A stretch of DNA of 25,119 bases from Burkholderiales bacterium (GCA_947456845.1 CANGUJ010000011.1:1-25119); one strand, 5' to 3'. Numbered from the stretch's first letter, positions 6,246 to 14,982 are shown. Numbers and translations are program-made. The notes: generated by a model from the letters alone, not told the origin.

Positions 6246-7118
6246 TTATGGCGAAGTCGAGTAGCCGGTCAATCCGCTCCGCTCCGCGGGTTGGGCTGTC
6301 GCGACCGCAAGCAACTGGGCCGCTACCGCGATGGCAACAACACCCGGTGCCTTGCCGGTGATACCGGGCAAGCCGATCGGGCATGCCATGCGCTCCAGCG
6401 CGGCCTGGCCGACACCTCGCTCGCTTAGCCGCCGCTCGAAGGTGACGCGCTTGGTTTGCGAACCGATCAGGCCGATGAAACGGGCGTCGTCACGCCGCAG
6501 AATACGCTCGACAATCGCAAAATCCAGTGCATGGCTATGGGTCATGACCAGATAGAAGGCACCCGCCGGCGCACACGCCACCTCCTCCTGCGGCGCCTCG
6601 CTGAATTCAACGCGCGCATTGGCAGGCACGCGCTGCGGAAACTGCTGTTCGCGGCTGTCCACCCAGGTGATATCGCAATCGACACCGGCAAGCACATCCA
6701 CCAACGCCTGTCCCACATGTCCAGCGCCGAACAGGCGCAGATCGAACAGCGCGCCAGGCGCCGCCAGGGCCAGGCCGGGCGGCGCCACGCCCGCCCGGCA
6801 CATATGAAACGCGACATGCGCCACTCCGCCGCAGCATTGCCCGAGTGCAGGCCCGAGGGGGAACCGCCTGATCGTCGGGTTCACCGCCGCATCCACCGCT
6901 TGCGACAGCAGTTCGCGGGCGATGGCGACCGACTTCAATTCGAGGTGTCCGCCGCCTATCGTGCCGGCACAGGCGCCGGCACTCACCAGCATGGCGGCCC
7001 CGCGTTCCCGGGGTACCGACCCCGCCACGCGATCCATGGCCACGACAACGCAATCCGCGCCGGCGCGCGCGCATTCGCCCAGGAGCGCGCGGGCCTTGCG
7101 GTCGAGCACGGCGTTCAA
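6246..7118 (-). CDS. xdhC: Xanthine dehydrogenase accessory protein XdhC
   Basis: A 290-residue protein that binds molybdenum cofactor, helps sulfurate it and inserts it into XdhB. The N-terminal XdhC/CoxI domain shows GSVPRERGAAML and GTIGGGHLE (near residue 52). The C-terminal Rossmann domain shows LFGAGHVGQAL and then FIGLIGSQTKR. I place the start at a TTG at 7118 that overlaps the xdhB stop (TTGA), giving LNAVLDRKARALL, which matches the family N-terminus. The open frame upstream runs through xdhB and encodes Arg/Ala-rich nonsense. It is the last gene of xdhABC. The rare start and the overlap suggest low, coupled expression, as suits a catalytic chaperone. Confidence 0.92.
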   Translation of the reverse strand: MNAVLDRKARALLGECARAGADCVVVAMDRVAGSVPRERGAAMLVSAGACAGTIGGGHLELKSVAIARELLSQAVDAAVNPTIRRFPLGPALGQCCGGVAHVAFHMCRAGVAPPGLALAAPGALFDLRLFGAGHVGQALVDVLAGVDCDITWVDSREQQFPQRVPANARVEFSEAPQEEVACAPAGAFYLVMTHSHALDFAIVERILRRDDARFIGLIGSQTKRVTFERRLSERGVGQAALERMACPIGLPGITGKAPGVVAIAVAAQLLAVATAQPAERSGLTGYSTSP

Positions 7119-9439
7119 GCGGCGGGCCCCGCGCTGCAGGCCAACAGGATGCGCTCCGGCGTGGCGGGCGCATCGAGCGCAGGCACACCGCCGCGCGCCG
7201 CGGCGACCGCATCCCGAATGGCGAGAAACACCGAACTGGCCAGCATCAGCGGCGGCTCGCCCACCGCCTTGCTGCGGAAGATGGAGTCTTCGACGTTCTC
7301 GCCGCGTTCCCACAGGCTGACCTTGAATGCCTCGGGCACGTCCGACGACACCGGGATCTTGTAGGTGGACGGCGCGTGGGTGCGCAGGCGCCCATGCGCA
7401 TCCCAGACCAACTCTTCGCTGGTCAGCCAGCCCATGCCTTGCACAAACCCGCCCTCGACCTGGCCGCGATCGATGGCCGGATTGAGCGAACGCCCGACAT
7501 CGTGCAGCACATCGACGCGCAGCAGCCTGGATTCCCCCGTCAGGATATCGATCGCCACCTCGGACACCGCCGCGCCGTAGGCGAAATAGTAGAAGGGGCG
7601 CCCCTTCAGGGTGGCCGGATCAAAACCCACCTTCGGTACGGAGTAGAAGCCGGTGCTCGATAACGAGACGCGTGCCATGTAGGCAGCGCGCACCACCTCC
7701 TCCCAGGGGCGCTCCCAGGCACCGGCCATGACCCGGCCGTCGCGGAACTCGACCGTCGCCGCATCGAACCCGTGCGTGGACGCGCAGAAGGCCGCCAGCC
7801 GCGCCTTGATCTCGCGAGCGGCGGCCTGCGCCGCCTTGCCGTTCAGGTCGGCACCGCTGGAGGCCGCCGTGGGCGAGGTGTTGGGTACCTTGCTGGTATC
7901 CGTCGCGGTGATGCGCACCTGCCGGACCTGCAGCCCGAACTCCTCGGCCACCACCTGGGCTACCTTGGTGTACACGCCCTGGCCCATTTCCGTGGCGGCA
8001 TGGTTGATCATGACGCTGCCGTCATGATAGACATGCAACAGGGCGCCCGCCTGGTTCAGGAAGGATGCGGTGAAGGAAATGCCGAACATCACCGGCGTGA
8101 GCGCGAGACCGCGCTTGATCAGCGGTTCGCGGGCATTCCATTGGTCGACCGCCGCGCGCCGCCGCGCGTATTCGCTGGATGCCTCGAGCTCGGTGACCAG
8201 CTCGAGAATGACGTTGTCCTCCACCCGCATGCCGTAGTGGGTCATCGCGCGCGGGCTAGATGGATCAGCCGAATAGAAATTCGCCTTGCGCACGGCCAGC
8301 GGGTCGAGTTTCAGGTGGCGGGCGATGTCGTCGATCACATGCTCGCCCGCCAGGATGCCCTGCGGACCGCCGAAGCCGCGGAAGGCGTTGGCCGACTGCT
8401 GATTGGTCTTGAGCCGCAGGGAGCGGATGGTGACGTTGGCCAGATGGTAGGCATTCGAGACATGCATGACTGCGCGATCATTGACCGAACCGGAGAGGTC
8501 GGCCGACCAGCCGCAGCGCGACGCCAGGGTCATTTCAAGGCCGAGAATCCGCCCGCTGGCATCGAACCCGACTTCATAGTCGGCGCGGAACTCATGGCGC
8601 TTGCCGGTGAGCATGAAATCATCGTCACGATCCGCCCGGAACTTGACCGCACGCTTGAGCTTGGCCGCGGCCAGCGCGGCGACAGCGGCGAAGTAGGCTG
8701 CCTGGGTTTCCTTGCCGCCGAACGCGCCGCCCATGCGGCGGCACTCGACCACCACCTGGGAAGGGGCCACGCCGAGCACGTGCGCGACCGTGAACTGGGT
8801 CTCGGTGGGATGCTGGGTCGATGAATACACCAGCATCTGGCCGTCTTCCCGGGGGCAGGCATAGGCGATCTGCCCCTCCAGGTAGAACTGCTCCTGGCCG
8901 CCCATGAGCAGTCGGTTCGACAGCCGGTACGGCGCCGCAGCGATCGCGGCCTTGGCGTCGCCGGTGACGAGCGTCAGCGGGGGCAGCACGTGGGAGTTGG
9001 CGCGTATGGCGTCGTCGTAATCGAGGATAGGCGGTTCTTCCTCGTAGGTCACCTGCGCCAGCCGCGCAGCGCGCCGCGCCGCCTCGAGCGAAGTTGCCAC
9101 CACGGCGAACAAGGGCTGCCCGATGTACTCGACCCGGTCGATCGCGAACACCGGTTCGTCATGCTTGACAGGGCCGATGCACTTCTCGCCGGGGATGTCC
9201 GCATGCCCCAGCACGGCGACCACGCCTGCGGCGGCGCGCACGCGGTCGAGTTGCATGGCGACCAGTCGGCCGCGCGCAACGGTGCTCATGCCCACCGCGA
9301 TGTGCAGGGTGCCTGCCAATTCGGGAATGTCGTCGATATAGGTGGCGGCACCCGCCACATGCAGATGCGCGCTGTCGTGCGGGAGGGCGGCGCCCACCGC
9401 ACCGGTGCGGACGGCGCTTGCTGGCAAATCGCGCTTCAT
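7115..9439 (-). CDS. xdhB: Xanthine dehydrogenase, molybdenum-binding subunit XdhB
   Basis: A 774-residue large subunit that oxidises hypoxanthine and xanthine to urate at the Mo centre. The molybdopterin-binding glycine motif is GGAFGGKE (237-244). The purine-specific active-site residues of true xanthine dehydrogenases are present: E183 in GGQEQFYLEGQ, R354 in AFRGFGGPQG, and the catalytic base E728 in VGEPPLML. This favours purine hydroxylation over the aldehyde or nicotinate oxidase branches, though methylxanthines cannot be excluded. The start ATG at 9439 overlaps the xdhA stop by four bases (ATGA) and has GGAGG upstream. The long open frame further upstream, antiparallel in content to xdhA, is spurious. 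Confidence 0.96.
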   Translation of the reverse strand: MKRDLPASAVRTGAVGAALPHDSAHLHVAGAATYIDDIPELAGTLHIAVGMSTVARGRLVAMQLDRVRAAAGVVAVLGHADIPGEKCIGPVKHDEPVFAIDRVEYIGQPLFAVVATSLEAARRAARLAQVTYEEEPPILDYDDAIRANSHVLPPLTLVTGDAKAAIAAAPYRLSNRLLMGGQEQFYLEGQIAYACPREDGQMLVYSSTQHPTETQFTVAHVLGVAPSQVVVECRRMGGAFGGKETQAAYFAAVAALAAAKLKRAVKFRADRDDDFMLTGKRHEFRADYEVGFDASGRILGLEMTLASRCGWSADLSGSVNDRAVMHVSNAYHLANVTIRSLRLKTNQQSANAFRGFGGPQGILAGEHVIDDIARHLKLDPLAVRKANFYSADPSSPRAMTHYGMRVEDNVILELVTELEASSEYARRRAAVDQWNAREPLIKRGLALTPVMFGISFTASFLNQAGALLHVYHDGSVMINHAATEMGQGVYTKVAQVVAEEFGLQVRQVRITATDTSKVPNTSPTAASSGADLNGKAAQAAAREIKARLAAFCASTHGFDAATVEFRDGRVMAGAWERPWEEVVRAAYMARVSLSSTGFYSVPKVGFDPATLKGRPFYYFAYGAAVSEVAIDILTGESRLLRVDVLHDVGRSLNPAIDRGQVEGGFVQGMGWLTSEELVWDAHGRLRTHAPSTYKIPVSSDVPEAFKVSLWERGENVEDSIFRSKAVGEPPLMLASSVFLAIRDAVAAARGGVPALDAPATPERILLACSAGPAA

Positions 9440-10917
9440 GGCAACACCTCCAGATCGGCAAGGCGCAGGGCCGTCGCGTGCTCCCCGGCCGGTGCGACTT
9501 CGAGAAAAAAACGTTTGACCAGATTGCGGGCCACCTGGCGCCGGTAGGCGGCGCTCGACCGCATGTCGGAAATCGGCTGGAAATCGCCATCCAGCGCCTC
9601 TTGCGCCACCTGCATGGCCGCCTCGTCCAGCGTTCGCCCGAGCAACGCCTGTTCGGCGCGCGTCGCGCGCTTCGGCGTCGCCGCCATGCCGCCGAAGGCA
9701 ATGCGCGCCTCGACCACCACGCCCCGCTCGACCTTGACCATGAAGCCGGCGCACAGGGCGGAGATATCCTGGTCGAAACGCTTGGAGACCTTGTAGACGC
9801 GGAAGCGCTGGGACCGCGCCGGCAGGGGCACGCGTATCGCGGCCACATATTCGCCGTCTGCCCGGGCAGTCTGCTGGTAGGCGAGGTAGAACGCCTCCAG
9901 CGGCATCGTGCGCTCCCCGGACAGGCTGCGCAACACCACCTCCGCCCCAAGCGCGATGAACGCGGGCATCGAGTCGCCGATCGGCGAACCGTTGGCGACG
10001 TTGCCTCCCACGGTGGCGCTGTTGCGCACCGGCGGCGAGGCAAAGCGCAGCAGGTGTTCCTGCATTTCCGGCCAGTGGCGCAGCAGGTGCGGCATCGCCT
10101 CGCTCCAGGTGACCGCCGCGCCGATGTCCAGGCGGCCCCCGCTTGCGGCAACCCGATGCAGACTGTCGATCTCGCTGACCAGCACCAGTTTCGGGAAGGT
10201 GCGCAGTTGCTTGGTTGCCCACAGTCCGACATCGGTGAGGCCGGCGATGATGCGCGCATCGGGGTGCGCCGCCAGGCAACGCGCCAGTGAAGCCTCGGTT
10301 TTGGGTGTGAACCATTTGCCGGCGGCCCCGTCGAGCACGAGTTCGCCGCACCCGCGGGCAAGCGTGCGCAGGGCCTTTTCATGGGCCTCGTCGCGCGCCG
10401 ATTCGGCGGGGCTGCGCGGCACCGCCAACGCCTGCCGGGCCGCATCGGCGATCGGCCGGTAACCGGTGCAACGGCAGAGGTTACCCGCAAGCAGGCTGTC
10501 GACTTCCTGTCGCGTCACCTCGCGCGGCGCGTGCGCGCGGAAATCCGCGTAGAGCGACATCACGAAACCGGGCGTGCAAAAACCGCACTGCGAGGCATGG
10601 CAATCCACCATCGCCTGCTGTACGGGATGCGGCACGCCACCAACGGCCACGCCCTCGACGGTGGTCACCGCCTTTCCGTGCAGCGCGGGCATGAACTGGA
10701 TGCAGGCATTGACGGCGCGATGGCGTATGCGGCCGTCCGCGTCAATATCGGCAACGGTAACGGTGCACGCGCCGCAATCGCCCTCGGCGCATCCCTCCTT
10801 GGTGCCGGGCAGCGCACAATTCTGGCGCAGATATTGCAAAAGGGAGAGCGTGGGTGGCAAGTCCGTCACGCTGACGGGCTCGCCATTGAGCAGGAACTTC
10901 ATGCAAGGGTCACTCAT
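9436..10917 (-). CDS. xdhA: Xanthine dehydrogenase, FAD and [2Fe-2S] subunit XdhA
   Basis: A 493-residue electron-transfer subunit of the bacterial two-subunit XDH. The plant-type ferredoxin domain has C43, C48, C51 and C72; the second [2Fe-2S] domain has C111 and C114 (QCGFCTPGFVM) and C148 and C150 (CRCTGYRPI). The FAD domain follows, with ATVGGNVANGSPIGDSMP. Electrons flow from Mo via the two clusters to FAD and NAD+. The start is ATG 10917 (MSDPCMKFLLNG) or the internal ATG 10902 (MKFLLNG); neither has a strong ribosome-binding site. Sequence upstream in the same frame has no family similarity. It is the first gene of xdhABC, and a palindrome lies nine bases upstream. Confidence 0.95.
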   Translation of the reverse strand: MSDPCMKFLLNGEPVSVTDLPPTLSLLQYLRQNCALPGTKEGCAEGDCGACTVTVADIDADGRIRHRAVNACIQFMPALHGKAVTTVEGVAVGGVPHPVQQAMVDCHASQCGFCTPGFVMSLYADFRAHAPREVTRQEVDSLLAGNLCRCTGYRPIADAARQALAVPRSPAESARDEAHEKALRTLARGCGELVLDGAAGKWFTPKTEASLARCLAAHPDARIIAGLTDVGLWATKQLRTFPKLVLVSEIDSLHRVAASGGRLDIGAAVTWSEAMPHLLRHWPEMQEHLLRFASPPVRNSATVGGNVANGSPIGDSMPAFIALGAEVVLRSLSGERTMPLEAFYLAYQQTARADGEYVAAIRVPLPARSQRFRVYKVSKRFDQDISALCAGFMVKVERGVVVEARIAFGGMAATPKRATRAEQALLGRTLDEAAMQVAQEALDGDFQPISDMRSSAAYRRQVARNLVKRFFLEVAPAGEHATALRLADLEVLP

Positions 10918-10925
10918 GATCAACT

Positions 10926-10935
10926 TTGTATACAA
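10926..10935. promoter_or_regulatory. TTGTATACAA palindrome in the xdhA/ABC transporter divergent region
   Basis: A perfect 10-bp palindrome within an AT-rich patch (10921-10941), in the 135-bp space between divergent xdhA and the ABC ATPase gene. The form TTGT-ATAC-AA resembles operators of GntR/FadR-type regulators, many of which control purine or organic-acid catabolism. It also contains TATACA, which could serve as a -10 box in either direction, but no good -35 is seen. No regulator gene is in the window. Confidence 0.45.
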
Positions 10936-11052
10936 TTGTTTGTTCTGCGGGAACATGCAAATTCCGCGCCGCTTCGCTCGGACGGCCGGCCCTTGTGCGC
11001 CTGCCGCCACACCTGCTTGTCCAAACTTCGCCGTCTCTGCCTGATCGACTCC

Positions 11053-11838
11053 ATGTCCAACAAATTTATCGAGTTTGACCGCGTCTGGCTCAAATACAAC
11101 CCGACGGCGGATTTCGCCATCGAGGAAGTGACCGTCGACATCAGGGAACACGAATTCGTCGCCATCGTCGGCCCGTCCGGCTGCGGCAAGTCGACATTCA
11201 TGAAACTATGCACCGGTCTGCGCCCTCCCTCCAAGGGTACGATCATCGTCGATGGACGGCAAGTCGCCGGGCCGCTCAAGATCACCGGCATGGCCTTTCA
11301 GGCGCCCAATCTGCTGCCCTGGCGCACCACTCTGGACAACGTCTTGCTGCCGCTGGAGATCGTGGAGCCCTACAAGTCGCAGTATCGGGAAAAGCGCGAA
11401 CAGTTCGAGGATCGCGCGATGAAACTCATCCGCACCGTGGGCCTGGCCGGATGGGAAAACAAATTTCCGTGGGAACTCTCCGGCGGCATGCAGCAGCGCG
11501 CTTCGATATGCCGCGCCTTGGTGCATGAACCCAAGCTTCTCATGCTCGACGAGCCTTTCGGCGCGCTGGACGCATTCACCCGCGAAGAACTGTGGTGCGT
11601 GCTGCGCGACCTGCACGCGGAGAACCCGTTCACCGTGGTGCTGGTGACGCACGACCTGCGCGAGGCCACCTTCCTGGCGGACACGGTTTACGTGATGAGC
11701 AAACGTCCGGGGCGCATCGTGGCGCGCCGCGAAATCGATCTGCCACGGCCACGCGACATCGAGGTCACGTATTCGGAAGCATTTTCGAAGATCGTGCATG
11801 AATTGCGCGAACATATCGGCGCGATCCGCAAGTCCTGA
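11053..11838 (+). CDS. ABC transporter ATP-binding protein, NitT/TauT family
   Basis: A 261-residue cytoplasmic ATPase of the nitrate/sulfonate/taurine importer class. Walker A GPSGCGKS (40-47), Q-loop Q83 in MAFQAPNLLPW, signature LSGGMQQR (142-149), Walker B LLMLDEP with D166 and E167, D-loop GALD and H-loop VTHD are all intact. The frame is open upstream through sequence antisense to xdhA, but family similarity begins at the ATG at 11053 (MSNKFIEF). No good ribosome-binding site is visible before it. A permease gene follows 17 bases downstream. The divergent xdhABC operon suggests import of a purine-related nitrogen compound, which is inference. No binding protein is encoded next to it. 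Confidence 0.93.
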   Translation: MSNKFIEFDRVWLKYNPTADFAIEEVTVDIREHEFVAIVGPSGCGKSTFMKLCTGLRPPSKGTIIVDGRQVAGPLKITGMAFQAPNLLPWRTTLDNVLLPLEIVEPYKSQYREKREQFEDRAMKLIRTVGLAGWENKFPWELSGGMQQRASICRALVHEPKLLMLDEPFGALDAFTREELWCVLRDLHAENPFTVVLVTHDLREATFLADTVYVMSKRPGRIVARREIDLPRPRDIEVTYSEAFSKIVHELREHIGAIRKS

Positions 11839-11855
11839 ATCCCCGAGGAACCCAC

Positions 11856-12626
11856 ATGACCAAGTCATTTGTCGAAAAGCATGCCCCCGCCCTGCTGGTG
11901 ATCGCCATCCTGCTCCTGTGGGAGCTGATCTGCCGCGGCTTCAAGGTGGATCCGTTCGTCCTGCCGATGCCTAGCGCCATCTGGGACTCGCTGCTCGAGT
12001 TCAAGAAGCCGATCTTCGACCATGCCCTGCAAACATTCTGGACCACCATGGTCGGCTTCGCCGTCGCGGTACTGGTAGGCATCATCCTCGGTTGCCTGCT
12101 CGGCTCGTCGGCCCTGGTCTACCGGGCCTGCTACCCGTTGCTGGTGGGCTTCAACTCCATCCCCAAGGCCGCCTTCGTGCCTATTCTGGTGGTCTGGTTC
12201 GGGATCGGCACCACGCCGGCGATCGTCACCGCCTTTTTGATCTCGTTCTTTCCGATCGTCGTCAACGTTGCCACCGGACTCGCGACGCTGGAACCGGAAC
12301 TCGAGGATGTGTTGCGCGCGCTGGGCGCCTCGCGGGTGGAAATCCTGCGCAAGGTCGGGCTGCCGCGCTCGATGCCGTTCTTCTTTGCCTCTCTCAAGGT
12401 GGCCATCACGCTGGCCTTCGTGGGCACCGTGGTGTCGGAAATCAGCGCATCGAACGCGGGCATCGGTTATCTGATGATGTCGGCCTCATCGAGCCTCAAG
12501 ACGCCGCTCATGTTCGCCGGCGTGATCGTCATCTCGATCATGGCCATGGCGATGTACGAGGTGTTCGCCTGGATCGAGATGCGCATGACCGGCTGGGCGC
12601 ATCGCGGGCAGCAGGCCACCGCCTGA
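11856..12626 (+). CDS. ABC transporter permease, NitT/TauT (SsuC/TauC) family
   Basis: A 256-residue inner-membrane permease with about six hydrophobic segments: LLVIAILLLWELI at the N-terminus, then FWTTMVGFAVAVLVGIIL, LLVGFNSIPKAAFVPILVVWFG, TAFLISFFPIVVNVATGL, VAITLAFVGTVVSEI and GVIVISIMAMAMYEVFAWI. The cytoplasmic EAA-type loop that docks on the ATPase is LEPELEDVLRALGASRVEILRKVGLP in content (roughly residues 145-170). The ATG has GAGGAA seven bases upstream. It pairs with the preceding ATPase. It ends 37 bases from the convergent EamA transporter gene, and no clear terminator lies in that gap. Confidence 0.93.
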   Translation: MTKSFVEKHAPALLVIAILLLWELICRGFKVDPFVLPMPSAIWDSLLEFKKPIFDHALQTFWTTMVGFAVAVLVGIILGCLLGSSALVYRACYPLLVGFNSIPKAAFVPILVVWFGIGTTPAIVTAFLISFFPIVVNVATGLATLEPELEDVLRALGASRVEILRKVGLPRSMPFFFASLKVAITLAFVGTVVSEISASNAGIGYLMMSASSSLKTPLMFAGVIVISIMAMAMYEVFAWIEMRMTGWAHRGQQATA

Positions 12627-12663
12627 GCGGCGCAGCCGCCCTAGCGGACTTCCCCCCTGCGAC

Positions 12664-13551
12664 TCAGGACCGCGGCCGCGCCGCGGCCGGCGTCGGGGTA
12701 CGGATCACCACCAGGGTCAGGCCGGCAAGAATCGCCAGGGCGCCCACCAGGATGTTGGCGGTGAGCTTTTCATCCAGAATCAGCACGCCGCCGGCGACAC
12801 CGAAGAGCGGCGTGAGGTAATTGACAGAAACGGTCTTGACCGGGCCAATACTGGCGATGAGGCGGAAGTAGAGCATGAAGGCAATGGCGCTCGAAAACGC
12901 GGCCAAGGCGACGATGTTGGCCCAGACGAGCGGCGATGGAATTGCCTGCGGCAGGGCCATCAGGGCGGGCGGCAGCAGCATGAGCGCGCACGCCACCTGG
13001 CTGCCCGTCGCGTTGGCCAGCGGCGGAATCCGCCCGGTGTACTTCTTGGCGTACACGCCGGCGACGCCGTAGAGGGCAGCCGCGCCAAGGGTCAAACCGA
13101 CCGCCCAGAGCGGCGGCACGTCCGCCGCCGATGGATTCCATCCCGTGAGCAGCGCCACCCCCGCCAACCCGAGCAGCAGGCCGGTGCCCTTCTGCCACGT
13201 AAAGCGCTCGCCCATCCAGAGGGCGGCGATCAGGGCGGAGAACAGCGGTGCCATGCTCACCAGGACCACGCTGTAGGACGCCGACTGCGCCGTCTGCGCG
13301 GTGGCGATCATGGCAAACGGAAGGGCGGACCCCAGCGCGCCGCTGATCGCATAACATGTCCAATTGCGTCGCAAGTCGAGCGGCACGCCGCTGGCGCGCA
13401 GATAGCCATACAACAGGACGCTGGCTATGGCAGCGCGCAATTCCACCAGGGCGAATGGTCCGGTGGACGGCACGGCCACGCGGATGAACACGAACGCCAG
13501 GCCCCAGCAGGCCGCCAGGGCGATCAAACGCAAGAGGTCCGCGGCCGCCAC
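12664..13551 (-). CDS. EamA/DMT-superfamily transporter
   Basis: A 295-residue inner-membrane protein with roughly ten hydrophobic helices arranged as two EamA repeats. The first repeat begins LLRLIALAACWGLAFVFIR, and the second starts near WAVGLTLGAAALYGVAGVYAKKY. The conserved end block LTPLFGVAGGVLILDEKLT is present, with a charged C-terminal tail. Family members export amino acids or other metabolites, sometimes import nucleotides. The start is GTG at 13551, fifteen bases after the amidase stop, so it is probably the last gene of the tyrS-AtzG-like-amidase-DMT group. Transport of a substrate or product of the amidase is plausible but unproven. Confidence 0.9.
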   Translation of the reverse strand: MAAADLLRLIALAACWGLAFVFIRVAVPSTGPFALVELRAAIASVLLYGYLRASGVPLDLRRNWTCYAISGALGSALPFAMIATAQTAQSASYSVVLVSMAPLFSALIAALWMGERFTWQKGTGLLLGLAGVALLTGWNPSAADVPPLWAVGLTLGAAALYGVAGVYAKKYTGRIPPLANATGSQVACALMLLPPALMALPQAIPSPLVWANIVALAAFSSAIAFMLYFRLIASIGPVKTVSVNYLTPLFGVAGGVLILDEKLTANILVGALAILAGLTLVVIRTPTPAAARPRS

Positions 13552-13566
13552 GCTGACAGCCCGGGG

Positions 13567-14982
13567 TCAGACGGGCGGGACTCTGGTATGCCAGTCGGTC
13601 GCCCCCTGATAGGCGGCACCCATGCGGTAGAGGTCCGCCTCGGCGAACGGACGACCGATCAGCTGCATGCCGCACGGCAGGTTGCCCGGCGTAAACCCGC
13701 ACGGCAACGCCAGGGCGGGCAGCCCTAGAACGTTGATGGGACGCATCAGCCGCGTGATTTCGTCGAGGATGCGCATCATGTTGGGGCCGCCGCTGACATC
13801 GACGTCCGACAGCCTGGGTACCGGAAAGGCAAGAATCGGCGCGATCAGCGCGTCGCACTTCGAATAGACCGCGGCGACGAATTCGCGCAGGAGACGGGCG
13901 CGCGAGCGCTGCGCATCGACATAGTCGGCTCCACCCGCCGCCAGCGTCACCTCGATGCGGCCGCGGGTCTGGGCGGTGTAATCGCCGGCTCGCTCGCGCA
14001 TCCAGGCGCCATGCACACCGACGACATCGCCCCAGGTCAGCAGAAAACCGGTGGCATTGATCGCATCGAGGTCCGGCATCGCCACTTCCACGACTTCCGC
14101 GCCCAGCCCGCGGAATGCCGCGGCGGCCGCGGCAAGCAGTTTGGCGACTTCGGGGTCGACCTGGAGGTCGAAAAAGCCGCGCGGCACGCCGAGCCGCAGG
14201 CCACGCACATCGGCGCTCCCCGCGGCGGACACGTAATCGGGCACCGGCACATCGAGCGTCGAGGCGTCGCGCGCGTCGCGCCCTGCCAGCACCGAAAGCA
14301 TGAGCGCGTTGTCTGCCACCGTGCGGGTGAGCGGACCGACCGTGTCGAGCGACTGCGAAAGAGGCATGCAGCCGGCACGCGAGACCCGGCCGAAAGTGGT
14401 TTTCATGCCTGTCACGCCGCACAGGGCCGCGGGCATGCGCACCGAACCCGCCGTATCGGACCCGAGCGCAGCGAACACAGTGCGCGAGGCCACCGACACC
14501 GCGGATCCGGACGAGGAGCCGCCGGTGATGTGGTCGGTGTTCCACGGATTGCGCGCGTCGCCCAGAAAGGCGTTCTGGCCGGTCGGGCCGTAGGCAAACT
14601 CGGTCATGTTGAGGTTGCCGATCTGCACCGCGCCGGCGGCGTCGAGCCGCTCCAGCACGGCCGCGGTTTCCGGCGCCTTCCAGTCGGCGCGGATCTTCGA
14701 GCCACAGGTCGAAACCTCGCCGGCGCGGTAAAACATGTCCTTGTGGGCCATCGGCACGCCGTGCAGCGGACCGCGCACGACGCCGCGCGCGAGGTCGGCG
14801 TCGCAGGCCCGGGCAGCGGCCATGGCTTCGTCGGCCTTGATGCGGACGAAGGCGTTGACCTTGGGTTGCAGGGCCTGCGCGCGATCGATCGCCGCCTGGG
14901 TGAGTTCGACGGAGGAAACCTGCCGGGCGCGTACAGCCGCGGCGGCTTCCACGAGGGTCATGTGCAGCGGGTCTGCCATCAC
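13567..14982 (-). CDS. Amidase-signature hydrolase (GatA/AtzE-like)
   Basis: A 471-residue Ser-cisSer-Lys amidase. The triad is K81 (MAHKDMF), cis-S156 in GGSSSGS and nucleophile S180 in SDTAGSVR, with the expected 75 and 99 residue spacings from Lys. Family members include GatA, AtzE (1-carboxybiuret hydrolase), allophanate hydrolases and aryl amidases. The small AtzG-like gene directly before it favours an AtzE-type heteromer acting on a small ureido or amide compound, rather than a tRNA amidotransferase. The start is GTG at 14982 overlapping the upstream TGA, or ATG at 14979; both use the AAGGGGG ribosome-binding site. No gatB is nearby. Confidence 0.9.
   Translation of the reverse strand: MMADPLHMTLVEAAAAVRARQVSSVELTQAAIDRAQALQPKVNAFVRIKADEAMAAARACDADLARGVVRGPLHGVPMAHKDMFYRAGEVSTCGSKIRADWKAPETAAVLERLDAAGAVQIGNLNMTEFAYGPTGQNAFLGDARNPWNTDHITGGSSSGSAVSVASRTVFAALGSDTAGSVRMPAALCGVTGMKTTFGRVSRAGCMPLSQSLDTVGPLTRTVADNALMLSVLAGRDARDASTLDVPVPDYVSAAGSADVRGLRLGVPRGFFDLQVDPEVAKLLAAAAAAFRGLGAEVVEVAMPDLDAINATGFLLTWGDVVGVHGAWMRERAGDYTAQTRGRIEVTLAAGGADYVDAQRSRARLLREFVAAVYSKCDALIAPILAFPVPRLSDVDVSGGPNMMRILDEITRLMRPINVLGLPALALPCGFTPGNLPCGMQLIGRPFAEADLYRMGAAYQGATDWHTRVPPV

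Noticed and set aside
9440..10351. Open frame that would extend xdhB upstream to more than 1000 residues
   Set aside because: It lies opposite-phase inside xdhA, encodes Arg/Gly-rich noise, and XdhB similarity plus a GGAGG site begin at 9439.
10381..11052. Open frame that would extend the ABC ATPase by 224 residues
   Set aside because: It is antisense to xdhA and shows no ATPase features; the domain starts normally at 11053.
13567..14982. Amidase as GatA of the tRNA amidotransferase
   Set aside because: No gatB or gatC beside it; the small upstream partner looks AtzG-like rather than GatC, so a catabolic amidase is more likely despite tyrS nearby.
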